Below, in pieces: positions 22,092 through 32,340 of a stretch of DNA of 64,000 nucleotides. This DNA comes from Mesostigma viride. Its lineage: Eukaryota > Streptophyta > Mesostigmatophyceae > Mesostigmatales > Mesostigmataceae. The notes below the pieces were generated by a model. It was not told the DNA's origin. It saw only the letters and a list, made by a program, of their open reading frames with translations, and searched no databases. Location: NCBI GenBank assembly GCA_009746045.1, contig RPFO01000127.1, positions 986,050-1,050,049 on the forward strand, in the 5' to 3' direction. The position numbers and the translations under genes were made by a program. Numbering within the stretch: position 1 is the first letter of the stretch; each line of letters opens with the position of its first letter.

Positions 22092-22600
22092 TGCACAATT
22101 AATTAATTCATTTATTAATAGACACGTGACTGCATCACGTGAGTATAATAAGTCCTCAGTGGGAGGGGAACATGGGATGGAATGGATGATGTAAGCTGAT
22201 CTAGCTAGGTCCTAGTTACAGGGTTGTGGGCACCACGGCCCGAATCGCTATGAATGCCATACCGGGCCGGGTCACATGTGGAGCCCCCGTGGACAGACAG
22301 TTGGGGGTGGTCTCCTTCATCACTACTTGCCATCTATCCTTGCGTACCATCTGCCTCCATATTACAGACGTCAGACAAACCAGGAGGCTGCCCGGTATTG
22401 GTGTAAAGTGTGCCAGCTAGGCGAGGGCCGGATCGGAGATACGGTGGTTCACGTCCGGCCTATATAGCATGCAGCTGGGGAGTAAGCTAGCTACCCGGCA
22501 GCAACTGGACACGGTACAGGACTCGATCGAGAGCCATCAAGTAGAAAGAGGTCGGGCGGTGGCTGAGTGAGCCCAATCGCCAGAGGAGCCTCATGTCACA
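22092..22600 (-). mobile_element. LINE 3' UTR with alpha hairpin
   Basis: It reads leftward: UTR matching 18118-18414, hairpin CACGTGA..TCACGTG at 22123-22141 (loop variant CTGCA), tail AATTAATTAATTCATTTATTAATA. No intact ORF2 is left upstream. Confidence 0.7.
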
Positions 22601-22617
22601 TTTGCGTGCCATTACTG

Positions 22618-23035
22618 TCCTAGTAAGTAAGTAAGTAAGTAAGTAAGTACTTGCGTGTCATGCGCAATGGCATGCCACGGAGTACTATGCTAATCTCATT
22701 AGAAAAATAATTGCACAAAAGTTTAAACAAATATCGTCTGCATCACCCCCCAACCGTTAAGCACTAGATGGGGATGTAATCCTCATCCGAGCTGTCCTCT
22801 ACTGTAATGGCAGACGAGGCGGTAGTGTAGCGGCTATCCTCAGGACCAATAACCTCCACCTGCGGACTTCTACCCTGGCTAGCAACGGGCCGCGGGGCCC
22901 GTGGGGAGAAAACAGGAGCATACCCCTCAGAAAGTTGCTTATCGCAGATGGCAGCCCATATGCATTTCTCCGTGTCAATCATGCGGGCGCGGAGTACGGA
23001 TAGTCCCAGAAGCCCTGCATCTTCAAGCACTGTCC
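22618..23035 (-). mobile_element. LINE ORF2 C-terminus with delta 3' end
   Basis: The frame 22764-23030 encodes LGLSVLRARMIDTEKCIWAA, FSPRAPRPVASQGRSPQVEV and a final SSDEDYIPI. It corresponds to the end of the ORF2 seen at 48699-49112 (GLGLSVIWKKMMDKAKWA) but with its own acidic tail. The UTR ends in the TTGCG/CGCAA hairpin and seven CTTA units (22621-22648). Confidence 0.75.
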
Positions 23036-23069
23036 TAGACTATCACTTGGAAGACATATCCACAGCAAT

Positions 23070-23150
23070 GAAATTAAATTAAAATTTAATTATAACATGA
23101 CTATGTTGGGAGATCATGTAGCACATATTCCGCCTAGCTTGCTGGATGGA
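23070..23150 (-). repeat. LINE 3' end, gamma type (fragment)
   Basis: AAATTTAATTATAACATGACTATGTTGGGAGATCATGTAGCACATA-like sequence: the gamma 3' end with one arm mutated. It breaks off within about 70 bp. Confidence 0.55.
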
Positions 23151-23514
23151 TGGAGGTGGGTCTATCCACAGCAATTGAGCACTTATACATTATAAAAATA
23201 TAATTACTTACAGCAGAGTGAAATCACTCAAACCAAAGCAAACGCCCAGCTATAAACCTATATACAGAGCCATGTCAAAGCTCTATTATTACTACGATAA
23301 GACCATGCAATCGAAACGCCTAACGGGAGGAACCTAATAGCCCTGCTGCACCGCAAAATCAGCCCGCGTACGGCGGAGCATGATGTCAGCACTTATACAT
23401 ACATGTGTGTGATCCACTAGCTATATCCCCTCCCACCGGCACTTTTTTAGCTCGAAACTGGAAGAGCCAAAAAGTCAAAAAGAGGATCACATAGGGGGGG
23501 AAATTCCCACTGCA

Positions 23515-23790
23515 GGACCACACATGCTTCTCAAATAGGCTAAGCAAATTATAGCCTCTTCAGTGCTTTTCAAATGTAGGCTACTAAGCAATAACCTCTT
23601 CAGTGGTTTTCAAATAGGCTAAGCAATAACCTCTTCAGTGATTTAATATTTTAAAGGATAAGCATAGTAATCCTCTTCGGTGCTTTTTAATGGATAAGCA
23701 TAATCATCTTCATGGCTTTTCAAGGATACATGCCTAATCCTCTTCATAGCTTTTTACAGGATAATTAAGCCTAATCCTCCTCCAAATGCT
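23515..23790 (+). repeat. Degenerate tandem repeat of about 43-60 bp
   Basis: Five to six diverging copies built around AAATAGGCTAAGCAATAACC, TCTTCAGTG and CTTTTCAA, drifting to GGATAAGCATAATCCTCTTC. No coding content. The flanking 23151-23514 and 23791-24871 show no gene, element end or repeat that I recognise. Confidence 0.65.
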
Positions 23791-24871
23791 CGACCCTGCA
23801 TGCAAGGAGCTTGGGTATAAACTCCGGCTAGCTCATGCTGCATGGCCGAACTGAACCCGCCAAGGGTTGTTCGCTCGTTTTAAAAAGCGAAAGTGATATA
23901 TACGCCGGTGCCGTCCTTAATCACGGCACCGCCGCCACCTTCATGACAGACAGTCCCGCCAGCCGATTTCATGTTGAGATAATGCTTTATCATCAAAGCA
24001 TGCAAGCAAAAGACCTTTCCATTCCAATAATAACTGATCAATGACGAATTACAAAGACTGTCGAGTTGTAATGTTGCAATTATTATAAGAGCAGCTGTAC
24101 TCAGGAAATATCCCATCCCGCTGTTCGAGCTACTGGCTCGCCTGAGCCGCCACTGACGACAGGGCACGGGGCTGTGACCCCCTTCCCTGCATTGATTGTT
24201 CCCAATGTTACACACATTCTTAACAAAACACATTATTGTCATTTCCGTCAATCCATTCTCAAGTGGGAATGGACTGCATGCAACCACTCACGGGGGCTGC
24301 TCCGGGCTGCTCGAACCATTTCATCCCCATGAAGACAACAAACCCGTTGTGAGGGAGCTAGAGAAACGAGCGAACAACGACCTCCATGGTCGAGGCTCGT
24401 TCCCTTTAGCTATTTCCAAACGTGCCGCTGACGCAAGCAAATCCCGCGCCATAGGGCACTATAGCTGTCAAACCTGGCTACGTAAGTGCGCGCCAAACTA
24501 TGTGCGCATTTCCCAGCAATCAATACAATCGTACGTGCTGCCAATCCTGCCTGCTTGTCACAACACATTTCAGGCTTTGGCGCGCTCAGGCTATGAGCGA
24601 CGCGTGTGCGCATCAATCAATTCAGTCTGTACGTGCGGCAGCAATGCAATAATGATTACGCGCGACGCTCACGGCTCAGTCAACATAACATAACATTGAC
24701 AGTCTGTGTCGCCCGATATTATCTACCAACGGACTGGACCGAACATACTACAAAAGTAAATATTCAGCCACAAGCATCGTAGAGTTGGATACTAGCATCC
24801 GGCGCGGCGCTTCGGCATGTGCACCGGCCGGTACCCATGCAGACTTGAACGTACAAATCCAAGCCAAATGG

Positions 24872-25321
24872 CTACCGCGGAACCAAACCAACGGAACTGA
24901 ACGTAAGTGATTTGGTGAACAGCCATTTCTCGAGTGCGCGGACGTAAATGATCACGAACGTGACACTCAGTCTTCTTGCTGACCTCCTCGAGCCCCACCA
25001 CATGGGCCTCGATGGCCGGCGAGGCAGTACGTCAAGCCACCTCTGCATGTGCTCAGTGTCCTCGAAGAGGGCGGTGTCGTCTGAATAGATGATCGATGTC
25101 CCGGCGTTAGCCGAATCTCCGTTTCCGCCCCACCATGCCAGAAATGGTTGGGGACCTGCACCCCTGGTTCCCCAGTGGTGCCTACCCACAGGCCACAATG
25201 CGCTAGCAAACCGCTTGCGCGCCTGAATCATTACGTATTCGACCACAATAATAAACAGGTATGGCGAGAGCACAAAGCCCGGCCTGCCACATGTATGCAA
25301 ACCCTTCTGTATAAAGGGCAT
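24872..25321 (-). pseudogene. LINE reverse transcriptase fragment (YSDD variant)
   Basis: The frame encodes FVLSPYLFIIVVEYVMIQAR, then SIIYSDDTALFEDTEHMQRW, fitting the LINE RT block S.YLFI.v.dyvm..a followed by YxDD. Here the box reads YSDD instead of YADD. The frame degrades after LDVLPRR and no endonuclease or C-terminal block survives. Confidence 0.75.
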
Positions 25322-25727
25322 GGTGGCGTGGTCCCGTAGGAAGTGCGCACCGAGGTGGTGGACCCTTCATCCTCAAGCAAGCCCTGCATCCTCAATTAAG
25401 CAATTGTGTCACATAGGTCCGGGTCGCGCCGCGTCGGTGCACGGGGCACGTACTTGTAAGTTTGCCAGTGGGTTGCGACGGGAAAAAGGGACCCTGCCAT
25501 CGTCCGATGGCCGAGCGTGTCTTGGATGGTCCAATCTCACGGACGACGCAACGGAGTCAAAGCCGCGACCTTCATCGCAACAAGGAGCGCCTGCTGGCTT
25601 TCGCAAACCGGCACTCCCAACGGTATGCTGCATTCTTTGACCCCAAGACCAGGCGAGCAAGTCGCGCCGCCTGCCTGGAGGGTGCCCTATGCGCGTTGAA
25701 AAGTACTATGTTATCTCACGCCGCACA

Positions 25728-25812
25728 CAAATGAGATTAGCATAGTACTCCTTGATAGTACTCCATGGCATGCCTTTGCGCATGACACGCAAGTACGTTT
25801 ACTTACTTACCC
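25728..25812 (+). repeat. LINE 3' end, delta type
   Basis: AATGAGATTAGCATAGTACTCC, GGCATGCCTTTGCGCATGAC, ACGCAAGTA and then ACTTACTTAC. The sequence to the left (25322-25727) has open frames on both strands but nothing I recognise. Confidence 0.7.
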
Positions 25813-26783
25813 TGCCATAGGAGGAGGTGTCTACCTGGTTGGCCAGTCCTAAGCCCGCACCTGGGGCCCACATCGATATTCAGCTGGTCTGCATGTGCGG
25901 GCAAGATGGCTGGCAAAGATCGAGGAGACGGCGGTGGCGGATGGTATGGGTGACAAGAGGGAGCTCGCAGTAGAGCTCTGCCCGGGTGCGGCGCTCTTGG
26001 TAGCGGACGCCGAGGATGTGACGGAGCATTCGAGAGACAGTGCCGTCAAGTACGTTGCCAGCTCAGCGCCTTGTCCAGGGTCCACGCCTCGCAGCCGTTA
26101 AGGAGGATGCTGAGGGCAAATGCCTCAAGTGAACAATATGCGCTTGCGCCGCTTACTCAGGTAGCGACATGTCTGGACAGAACCTGTCCAGGCGGCGGAG
26201 GGCCGCCCAGGCCTGGCCAATGCGCACGGGTTTTGATGTCGTCGGCCGTGGAGGGCCGGGAGCCAGCTGCCAAGGAGCTTGAAGCGAGTCGCTGGGGGGA
26301 CGGGGCTGCCGTCCAGCAGGAGGGTGGGTGGGGTGGTCCCAGCCGAGAAGCCGATGGCCATGGCCTCCGTTTTCTTGCTGATCATAAGCCCCACCGCCCG
26401 CGCTTCCCGTGACAAGCTATCTAGCCAGAGTTGGGCGGACTCCGGGGTCCGTCAGATCCACGAGCTAGCGTCGTGTCATCAGCGTAGATCATCAGATCGC
26501 TCAGTCGGTAGGGCGGGTCAACCCCCCCGTAGCTGGCGTACTCCGTGATCTCGATCCCCGGCGGGCGCCCCTCCACCCGGGCAAAACGGGCTTGTGCACG
26601 CCTCATAATATAGTCCACCATAATGATGAATAGATATGGGGAGAGTGCACACAGCCCTGCCATGCACACCCCTGTGTGCAGGGGGGTGGCTAGCCTAGCA
26701 ACATACATAAGCCCTGGCAGCCGCGTAGAGGTAATGGTTTTTGCATGACCAATCCATCCATGGCGACCTATCTTATATTTCAA
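25813..26783 (-). pseudogene. LINE reverse transcriptase, two-frame relic
   Basis: In order on the - strand: CALSPYLFIIMVDYIMRRAQ, IEITEYASYGGVDPPYRLSD, LMIYADDTTLA, then (after a frameshift) REARAVGLMISKKTEAMAIG, FKLLGSWLPALHGR and YLSKRRKRILF. It ends in a decayed CEAWTLDKALS region near 26085. The frameshift between YADD and the next block is identical to one in the copy at 30805-32103. 26784-26991 holds nothing recognised. Confidence 0.8.
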
Positions 26784-26991
26784 GAAATGAGACGAATAAC
26801 TTGAACTACTTAAAAAATCTATTCTAGATTCGGCCCATCCGGCCCCCTGTCAGCCCGCATTCGGCCCTAGTTTACTCAATCAGATATAGGGTACAGACAT
26901 GCGCCGTGTCAGGCCTGTACTACGTACTTAATTAACTCGTCAAAGCGTGTCCTTCTGGCCCATTTGCCATGGCCACATCATTATTATTATC

Positions 26992-27894
26992 TCATAATGC
27001 TTTTGTGGCTGTGATATATTGCCCTTGCAGATTCACTGTCTTTCCCATGAACGGCACCGGCTTCTCTTCGATCATGTCCCACGTGACCGTTGCAAAGCCT
27101 GCCGAGGTCAGCAGGTCCACCACCTCCTCGGGTGTGTAGGCAGTGAAGCCGACCTCTTTCGTGAAATTCATGGCCTGCAAGATGTGTTTGGGACGGATGC
27201 CCAGCACCAGCTGCCCCCCTGGCTTCAGGGCGTCTCGCAGGGTGATCGCATTCTGCAGGGGCCGTGGCCAGAAGTACAGCGTGTTGCACGAGACGCACGC
27301 ATCGAAGTCCCCTCGCGGCAATACCGCGCGATCCAGATCCGCTTCGAAAAATTTGGCCTTCCCTTGTTCGATCAATTCACGGTTATTCTTGGCAGCCAAT
27401 TCAACCATTTCAGCAGAGTAGTCCACCCCATAATAGTATTTCAAACTAGGGTAGGAATCAAAGACAGCCTTGACAAAGGAGCCATTAGCGAAACCAACTT
27501 CCAGCAGCCTGGACGTGGGGGCTTGCCCTGACGTCATCGCCCGGCGATACGCTTCCATCGCCAGAGGAGCGTTCGCTCTCTCCATCGTAGTGGCAATATC
27601 CACCGCGTACGCTCCATTTGGCTTCCGCAACTGCTCCGCGATGAACTCAAGGGGAGGAGGCTGACCAGAGCTCGATTGTGATCTCGTTATCTGCACTACC
27701 GCAGCCTGCTTTCTGACGACGCTCCTCCGTGGGCTCTTCAGTTCGGTAACCGCAGTCGATGGGACGAACGTGCTGCGCATTTCTGAACGTTGCGTGTACC
27801 GTGCTGGACGAGGGCAGTACCCCCTCAAGGACAGAAGGGCATGGCATGCTCGGAGCATGGAGGCCATACTCGTGCATGCGAGTCCGTACTCCAA
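26992..27894 (-). CDS. Class I SAM-dependent methyltransferase, intronless
   Basis: A 300-residue uninterrupted frame. Residues 1-80 are Ser/Arg-rich and poor in acidic residues, as in an organelle-targeting peptide (inferred). The Rossmann-fold methyltransferase core follows: motif I LLEVGFANGSFV (about residue 130), acidic loop YYGVDYSAEMVELA, motif II FDACVSCNTLYFWP and post-motif ALKPGGQLVLGIRP. A C-terminal GFTAYTPEEVVDLLTSAGF segment is typical of UbiE/Methyltransf_11-type enzymes. The substrate is unknown. It is the only conventional gene in the island and lacks introns, unlike both flanking host genes, which fits recent transfer or retrogene origin. An in-frame Met about 10 residues downstream is an alternative start. 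Confidence 0.85.
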   Translation of the reverse strand: MEYGLACTSMASMLRACHALLSLRGYCPRPARYTQRSEMRSTFVPSTAVTELKSPRRSVVRKQAAVVQITRSQSSSGQPPPLEFIAEQLRKPNGAYAVDIATTMERANAPLAMEAYRRAMTSGQAPTSRLLEVGFANGSFVKAVFDSYPSLKYYYGVDYSAEMVELAAKNNRELIEQGKAKFFEADLDRAVLPRGDFDACVSCNTLYFWPRPLQNAITLRDALKPGGQLVLGIRPKHILQAMNFTKEVGFTAYTPEEVVDLLTSAGFATVTWDMIEEKPVPFMGKTVNLQGQYITATKAL

Positions 27895-28293
27895 TTAACA
27901 GCCAGCTAGCTCATGAAGATTAACGGCAAACGAAAAAGTCGTTAACCAAACGACCAAATGTTTAGCCAGGTCGTTAATACGAAATCCCCCTTTCAAACAA
28001 CGTCTCTTGTCACCCAGACACCCCACTCTGGTAAATGGTGGTCAGGTCAAATGGCTTTTTTAGTTGCTACCGAGGAAAATTGCCAATTAATTGCAGTCAT
28101 TTGCGGGGCCTCACCCCTGTTTACCTCGTTCTCTACAGTAGCAAGATCTCCTGGTTTTCCTGGCAAGATCTCCTCGTTCGCGCCATCAGCTTCGTCCTGT
28201 ACGTTGTGCGTGGGTATGACACCGTGCAACACCGTGAGTCCGTAAAAGACCCTGGACAGACCCTTGATTATTACGATTACATAAAAAGTACTG

Positions 28294-28341
28294 TAAGGAC
28301 TCTGTACTGTACTGTACTGTACTGTACTGTACTGTACTGTA
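28294..28341 (+). repeat. (ACTGT)n pentamer array
   Basis: About eight ACTGT units. Nearby are an (AAC)n run at 28467-28485 and an 18-bp direct repeat, GCCACTATACAGTAGATT, at about 28358 and 28419. The rest of 27895-28978 shows no gene. Confidence 0.85.
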
Positions 28342-28978
28342 ATATATCCGGCCCTCGGCCACTATACAGTAGATTTTTTTTCGGGGAAATGGGTATATTT
28401 TATTAGCCAATTTTATTAGCCACTATACAGTAGATTCTCTGCTGCCCATGTGCGGCGTGGGACACAACAACAACAACAACAACAAGTTCAACTGTACTGT
28501 ATAAGGAGTGCCAGTTCGCGCCACTTCCACGCCGCGCCACGCCGCGCCATGCCACGTGTAGCGCGCCATGCATTGCCTGGCCGAGGGGGACACGACGAGC
28601 GACACACGAGCGAAGCTAATAAATGGGGTGCACAGTAAGGAGAATGGACCCCAATGCGGTTGCACACGTGCTGCCGGAGTAGACCACAGCCCGCTTTGGC
28701 TTCAGTGATGGTTAAGGATTATGTTTCCAGCTGGAAATTGATTTTGCGCGTTGATAGCGAATCACTTACGTTCGAGAGTCCGAAAGGCTTTGCGCGATTC
28801 ACGCGACCCTTGTCTCCAGGTGTGACGAAAGGAGACTGCTGAGTAGCACAGCACCCCCATTTGTGGCGTAGCGGAAGCACGTTCTGCGGTGAAGACGGCA
28901 CTATGCGGCGGTGAAGCTGCTGCTACATTGCAACGATTGGGGTAGAAAACGCCGATACTCGAAGCATTGGCCATTTGA

Positions 28979-30277
28979 ATGAACCACCGCATTCCCAACG
29001 AAGATGGCCATGCTGGTGGTGACAACGGCGCGGACCCGGCCCGGCAACAGGAAGTGCGGCCGCAGGTTGAGGAGCGGATTCCTCAGCTCCGGAACCAGCC
29101 GATGACGAATCGCCGGTGGCAACAAGTAGCGACCGAAAATGCTCGTAACCGCGGGGTCGCCGCGCTGATGGTGGCCCGGCAGATTCCTCAGCTCCGGAAC
29201 CAGCCGATGACGAATCGCCGGTGGCAACAAGTAGCGACCGAAGTTGCTCGTAACCGCGGGGTCGCCACGCTGATGCCGGCCAGGCAGATTCCTCAGCTCC
29301 GGAACCAGCCGATGACGAATCGCCGGTGGCAGCAAGTTGCGACTGCAGTTGCTCTTAACCACGGGCCCGCCGCGCTGATGCTGGCCAGGCCGGGGCCGCC
29401 CGACCCGCCACCAGACGAAGACCCCGGCTGGCGGTGGCCAGTGGCCGACCAGGCGCCGCTGGGGGCCCCCTCGTTCCCGCCTGACGCGGGCGACATGGGA
29501 AACGGGCCGCAGCAGCAAACCGCTTGCGCGCCCAACCTGGCCGTGTCCCCAGGCTGTAGGGGCGGCACGCACACCGCCCGGGCGCTCGCCCTGGTGTCTG
29601 CCCTCGTGCCTGCCCAGGTGACCGAGCCGCAGGGCAAAGCATCCGAGGATGCCGCCCTGGCTGACAAGGTGGAGCGCGTGATCGCCGCAGACGGGGAGCT
29701 GCGCAGCACGAAAACGGGAGGCAAGCGGGGGCGGGGCGACCTCCCGCCGGCAGCTGACCCCCTGCTGGCATCCGGCGCGCCCAACCCCAAGAGGGCGAGC
29801 CTCTCGGGTGACGTGACGCCCCTGGCCCCTCCCTCGTCCCCATGTGATGAGGATGACATGGCAAACTGGCAGCAGCAGAACACGACCATCACCCCAAGCA
29901 ACCAGTCGGCCCGGAGCTTGGGGTTCATCGGCGAGGCGAGTGCGTACGTCAGCTCCTCAATTGACAAAATTTGGCAGCTCCAGCCTCCTGCTGTCAACAG
30001 GTCAAACAATGGCCTGCGAGGCAGTTACGGGTGGCGGCACGGGAACGCTTCGCCGCCCAGGTCGATGGCCGGAGGCATGATTAAAATTAAAGAAACTACA
30101 TATAATAATTTAACACAGAAATATATAATCCTTGATATAATAGATAAAGAGATAGATAAATTTAAATGTATCGATATAGATAAACATGAAGATAAATATA
30201 TTGATATTGATACGGATCAAGATCCATACATTGATATAGATAAAGATAAAGATACGGATGGTCAAGACTTGACATAG
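28979..30277 (+). CDS. Unrecognised ORF with three 35-residue repeats
   Basis: A 432-codon open frame. Residues about 34-138 are three tandem 35-residue repeats (105-bp period from 29078, 29183 and 29288), each opening IPQLRNQPMTNRRWQQVAT. A Pro/Ala-rich, GC-rich middle with a TGGKRGRGDLP basic patch follows. After about 30080 composition flips to AT-rich and the protein becomes a low-complexity tail of IDIDKDKD-like units. That tail abuts the hexamer satellite at 30331. I recognise no domain. It may be a real lineage-specific gene, a retroelement gag relative or a fortuitous frame; the repeated block argues for past coding constraint. Confidence 0.4.
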   Translation: MNHRIPNEDGHAGGDNGADPARQQEVRPQVEERIPQLRNQPMTNRRWQQVATENARNRGVAALMVARQIPQLRNQPMTNRRWQQVATEVARNRGVATLMPARQIPQLRNQPMTNRRWQQVATAVALNHGPAALMLARPGPPDPPPDEDPGWRWPVADQAPLGAPSFPPDAGDMGNGPQQQTACAPNLAVSPGCRGGTHTARALALVSALVPAQVTEPQGKASEDAALADKVERVIAADGELRSTKTGGKRGRGDLPPAADPLLASGAPNPKRASLSGDVTPLAPPSSPCDEDDMANWQQQNTTITPSNQSARSLGFIGEASAYVSSSIDKIWQLQPPAVNRSNNGLRGSYGWRHGNASPPRSMAGGMIKIKETTYNNLTQKYIILDIIDKEIDKFKCIDIDKHEDKYIDIDTDQDPYIDIDKDKDTDGQDLT

Positions 30278-30330
30278 AAATAAATTCTATGAAAAATATC
30301 TGTTATTCTTATTCTAATGCTTGTTCTAGT

Positions 30331-30790
30331 TATAGATCTATATAGATATAGATATCGATATATCGATATCGATATCGATATCGAATTCTAATTCTAATTC
30401 TAATTCTAATTCTAATTCTAATTCTAATTCTAATTCTAATTCTAATTCTAATTCTAATTCTAATTCTCATTCTAATTCTAATTCTAATTCTAATTCTAAT
30501 TCTAATTCTAATTCTAATTCTAATTCTAATTCTAATTCTAATTCTAATTCTAATTCTAATTCTAATTCTAATTCTAATTCTAATTCTAGTTCTAGTTCTG
30601 ATTCTGATTCTGATTCTGATTCTGATTCTGATTCTGATTCTGATTCTGATTCTGATTCTGATTCTGATTCTGATTCTGATTCTGATTCTGATTCTGATTC
30701 TGATTCTGATTCTGATTCTGATTCTGATTCTGATTCTGATTCTGATTCTGATTCTGATTCTGATTCTGATTCTGATTCTGATTCTGATTA
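30331..30790 (+). repeat. Hexanucleotide satellite in two blocks
   Basis: After a short GATATC/ATCGAT palindromic run come about 34 copies of TAATTC (30382-30588), a TAGTTC transition, then about 32 copies of TGATTC (to 30788). The unit changes at position 2 in one sharp step. Confidence 0.95.
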
Positions 30791-30975
30791 TAATTCTAGT
30801 CCCAGATGCCTCTGTGTTGGTCGCAATTGTGTCATGACCATGCGCGCCGCCTGATCGAGGAAGTGGGCCGCCTGGCCCCTGGCCTCTTACCATTGCTCAT
30901 GTTGATCTTCGTGGATTACACCAAGGCATTCGATATACGGTTATCTGGGACGCCCTATGGGTGGTCCTCCACCTG

Positions 30976-31029
30976 AGGACTTATGCTCACGTGACGCAGT
31001 CACGTGTCTATTAATTAATTAATTAATAA
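30976..31029 (+). mobile_element. 54-bp LINE insertion (alpha end) with 19-bp TSD
   Basis: The insert is AGGACTTATGCT, then CACGTGACGCAGTCACGTG (30988-31006), then a TCTATTAATTAATTAATTAATAA tail. It is flanked by exact 19-bp copies of ATGGGTGGTCCTCCACCTG (30957-30975 and 31030-31048), lying inside the RT frame after YTKAFD. This is an extreme 5' truncation made by target-primed reverse transcription. Confidence 0.92.
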
Positions 31030-31494
31030 ATGGGTGGTCCTCCACCTGTTCCTTGTCCCACGATCGTACATTGCATGTTGAGATCATCCGCCAGTTCTAT
31101 GAAGGGTCCCAAGCCCAGGTCTGTACCGTTGACGGCGTCACTCTGGCGTACGTTCCTCCTGCACACAGGGGTGTGCATGGCAGGGCTGTGTGCTCTCCCC
31201 ATATCTATTCATCATTATGGTGGACTACATTATGAGACGTGCATGCACAAGCCCGCTTTGCCCGGGTGATCGAAGGGGCGCCCACCGGGGATCGAGATCA
31301 CGGAGTACGCCAGCTACGGTGGGGTTGACCCGCCCTACCGACTGAGCGATCTGATCTACGCTGATGACACGACGCTAGCTCGTGGATCTGACGGACCCCG
31401 GAGTCCGCCCAACTCTGGCTAGATAGCTTGTCACGGGAAGCGCGGGCGGTGGGGCTTATGATCAGCAAGAAAACGGAGGTCATGGCCATCAGCT

Positions 31495-31671
31495 CTGAGA
31501 CATCGTGGTGGTGCAGGTGCCCCTGGTGCACCCGTAGAGCAAGTGTCGTTTACATTCCCACCCTTGCAGGAAGTAGCCTAGAATCCATCCAGCCTAGAAG
31601 CCATAAGCGCCTTCTCCAGGATATGTGCTACATATACTCCCAACGGAGTTATGTTCCTAATTAATTAATTA
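31495..31671 (+). mobile_element. 177-bp LINE insertion (gamma end) with 13-bp TSD
   Basis: It is flanked by ATGGCCATCAGCT at 31482-31494 and 31672-31684. The insert holds GGTGCAGGTGCCCCTGGTGC, CCTTGCAGGAAGTAGC, GTGCTACATA, the ACTCC/GGAGT hairpin and a TAATTAATTAATTAA tail. It is the 5'-truncated 3' UTR of the gag-type LINE also seen at 18638, 46134 and 53568. Confidence 0.9.
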
Positions 31672-32103
31672 ATGGCCATCAGCTTCTCCGCTGGGACCCA
31701 CCCTCCTCCTGCATGCTGGACGGCAGCCCCGTCCCCCCGGCCGCGACTCGCTTCAAGCTCCTTGGCAGCTGGCTCCGGGCCCTCCACGGCCGACGACATC
31801 AACACCCGCGTGCGCATTGGCCAGGCCTGGGCGGCCCTCCGCCGCCTCGACAGGTTCTGGACATGTCGCTACCTGAGCGAGCGGCGCAAGCGCATTCTGT
31901 TCAAGGCGCCCCTGTCCTCAGCATCCTCGATCCTTTACGGCTGCGAGGCATGGCCGACCCTGGACCAGGTGCTGAGCGAGCAGCTTGACGGCGCACTGTC
32001 ACTTGAATGCTCCGTCACATATCCTCGGCGTCCGCTACCAAGTCTGAGCGCCGCACCGGGCCGAGCCGAGCTCTACTGCGAGCTCACTCTTGTCACCCAT
32101 TAA

Positions 32104-32340
32104 CCCGGTTAATTAAGTAGACTCGTGCTCCCGTAATTGGGGAGCTAGTCACGGAGCATTAACCCGGATGGATGTATATATGGATGGGTACACGCAATCC
32201 TACCGGTCTAAGCTATAGATCTACAAAAACAGTTGTACTCTATACCTACTATGGTGCTCGCCCATACCATCCGACAACGCCGCCTCCTCTTTAATTGCCG
32301 GCCATCTCAGTGCCCGCACAGACCAGGTGAATACTGACGC
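32104..32340 (-). mobile_element. LINE 3' end, beta type, with a small ORF2 remnant beside it
   Basis: TTAATTAA tail, then the beta hairpin (variant loop GTAATT) at about 32123-32157, then the GGAT-containing UTR, reading leftward. At about 32270-32335 a + strand remnant of the GHLARTDQVDT block (GHLSARTDQVNT across a frameshift) follows, from yet another copy. Confidence 0.6.

Larger units (their letters stand above)
30805..32103 (+). pseudogene. LINE reverse transcriptase copy carrying two nested insertions
   Basis: It starts with EEVGRLAPGLLPLLMLIFVD and YTKAFD, the second conserved RT block. After the 54-bp insertion at 30976-31029 it continues (VVLHLFLVPRSYIACxx-type region, then GVCMAGLCAL). 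YADDTTLA lies at about 31359-31382, then the shared frameshift, then REARAVGLMISKKTEVMAI, a 177-bp insertion at 31495-31671, KLLGSWL, YLSERRKRILF and YGCEAWPTLDQ. It is broken and non-functional but valuable as a dated target for the nested elements. Confidence 0.82.

Noticed and set aside
24196-24693. 165-codon + strand frame as a gene
   Set aside because: No recognisable motif, no splice context, and mixed composition like the surrounding unassigned DNA.
30330-30893. Ile-Arg repeat protein on the - strand
   Set aside because: Translation of the hexamer satellite.
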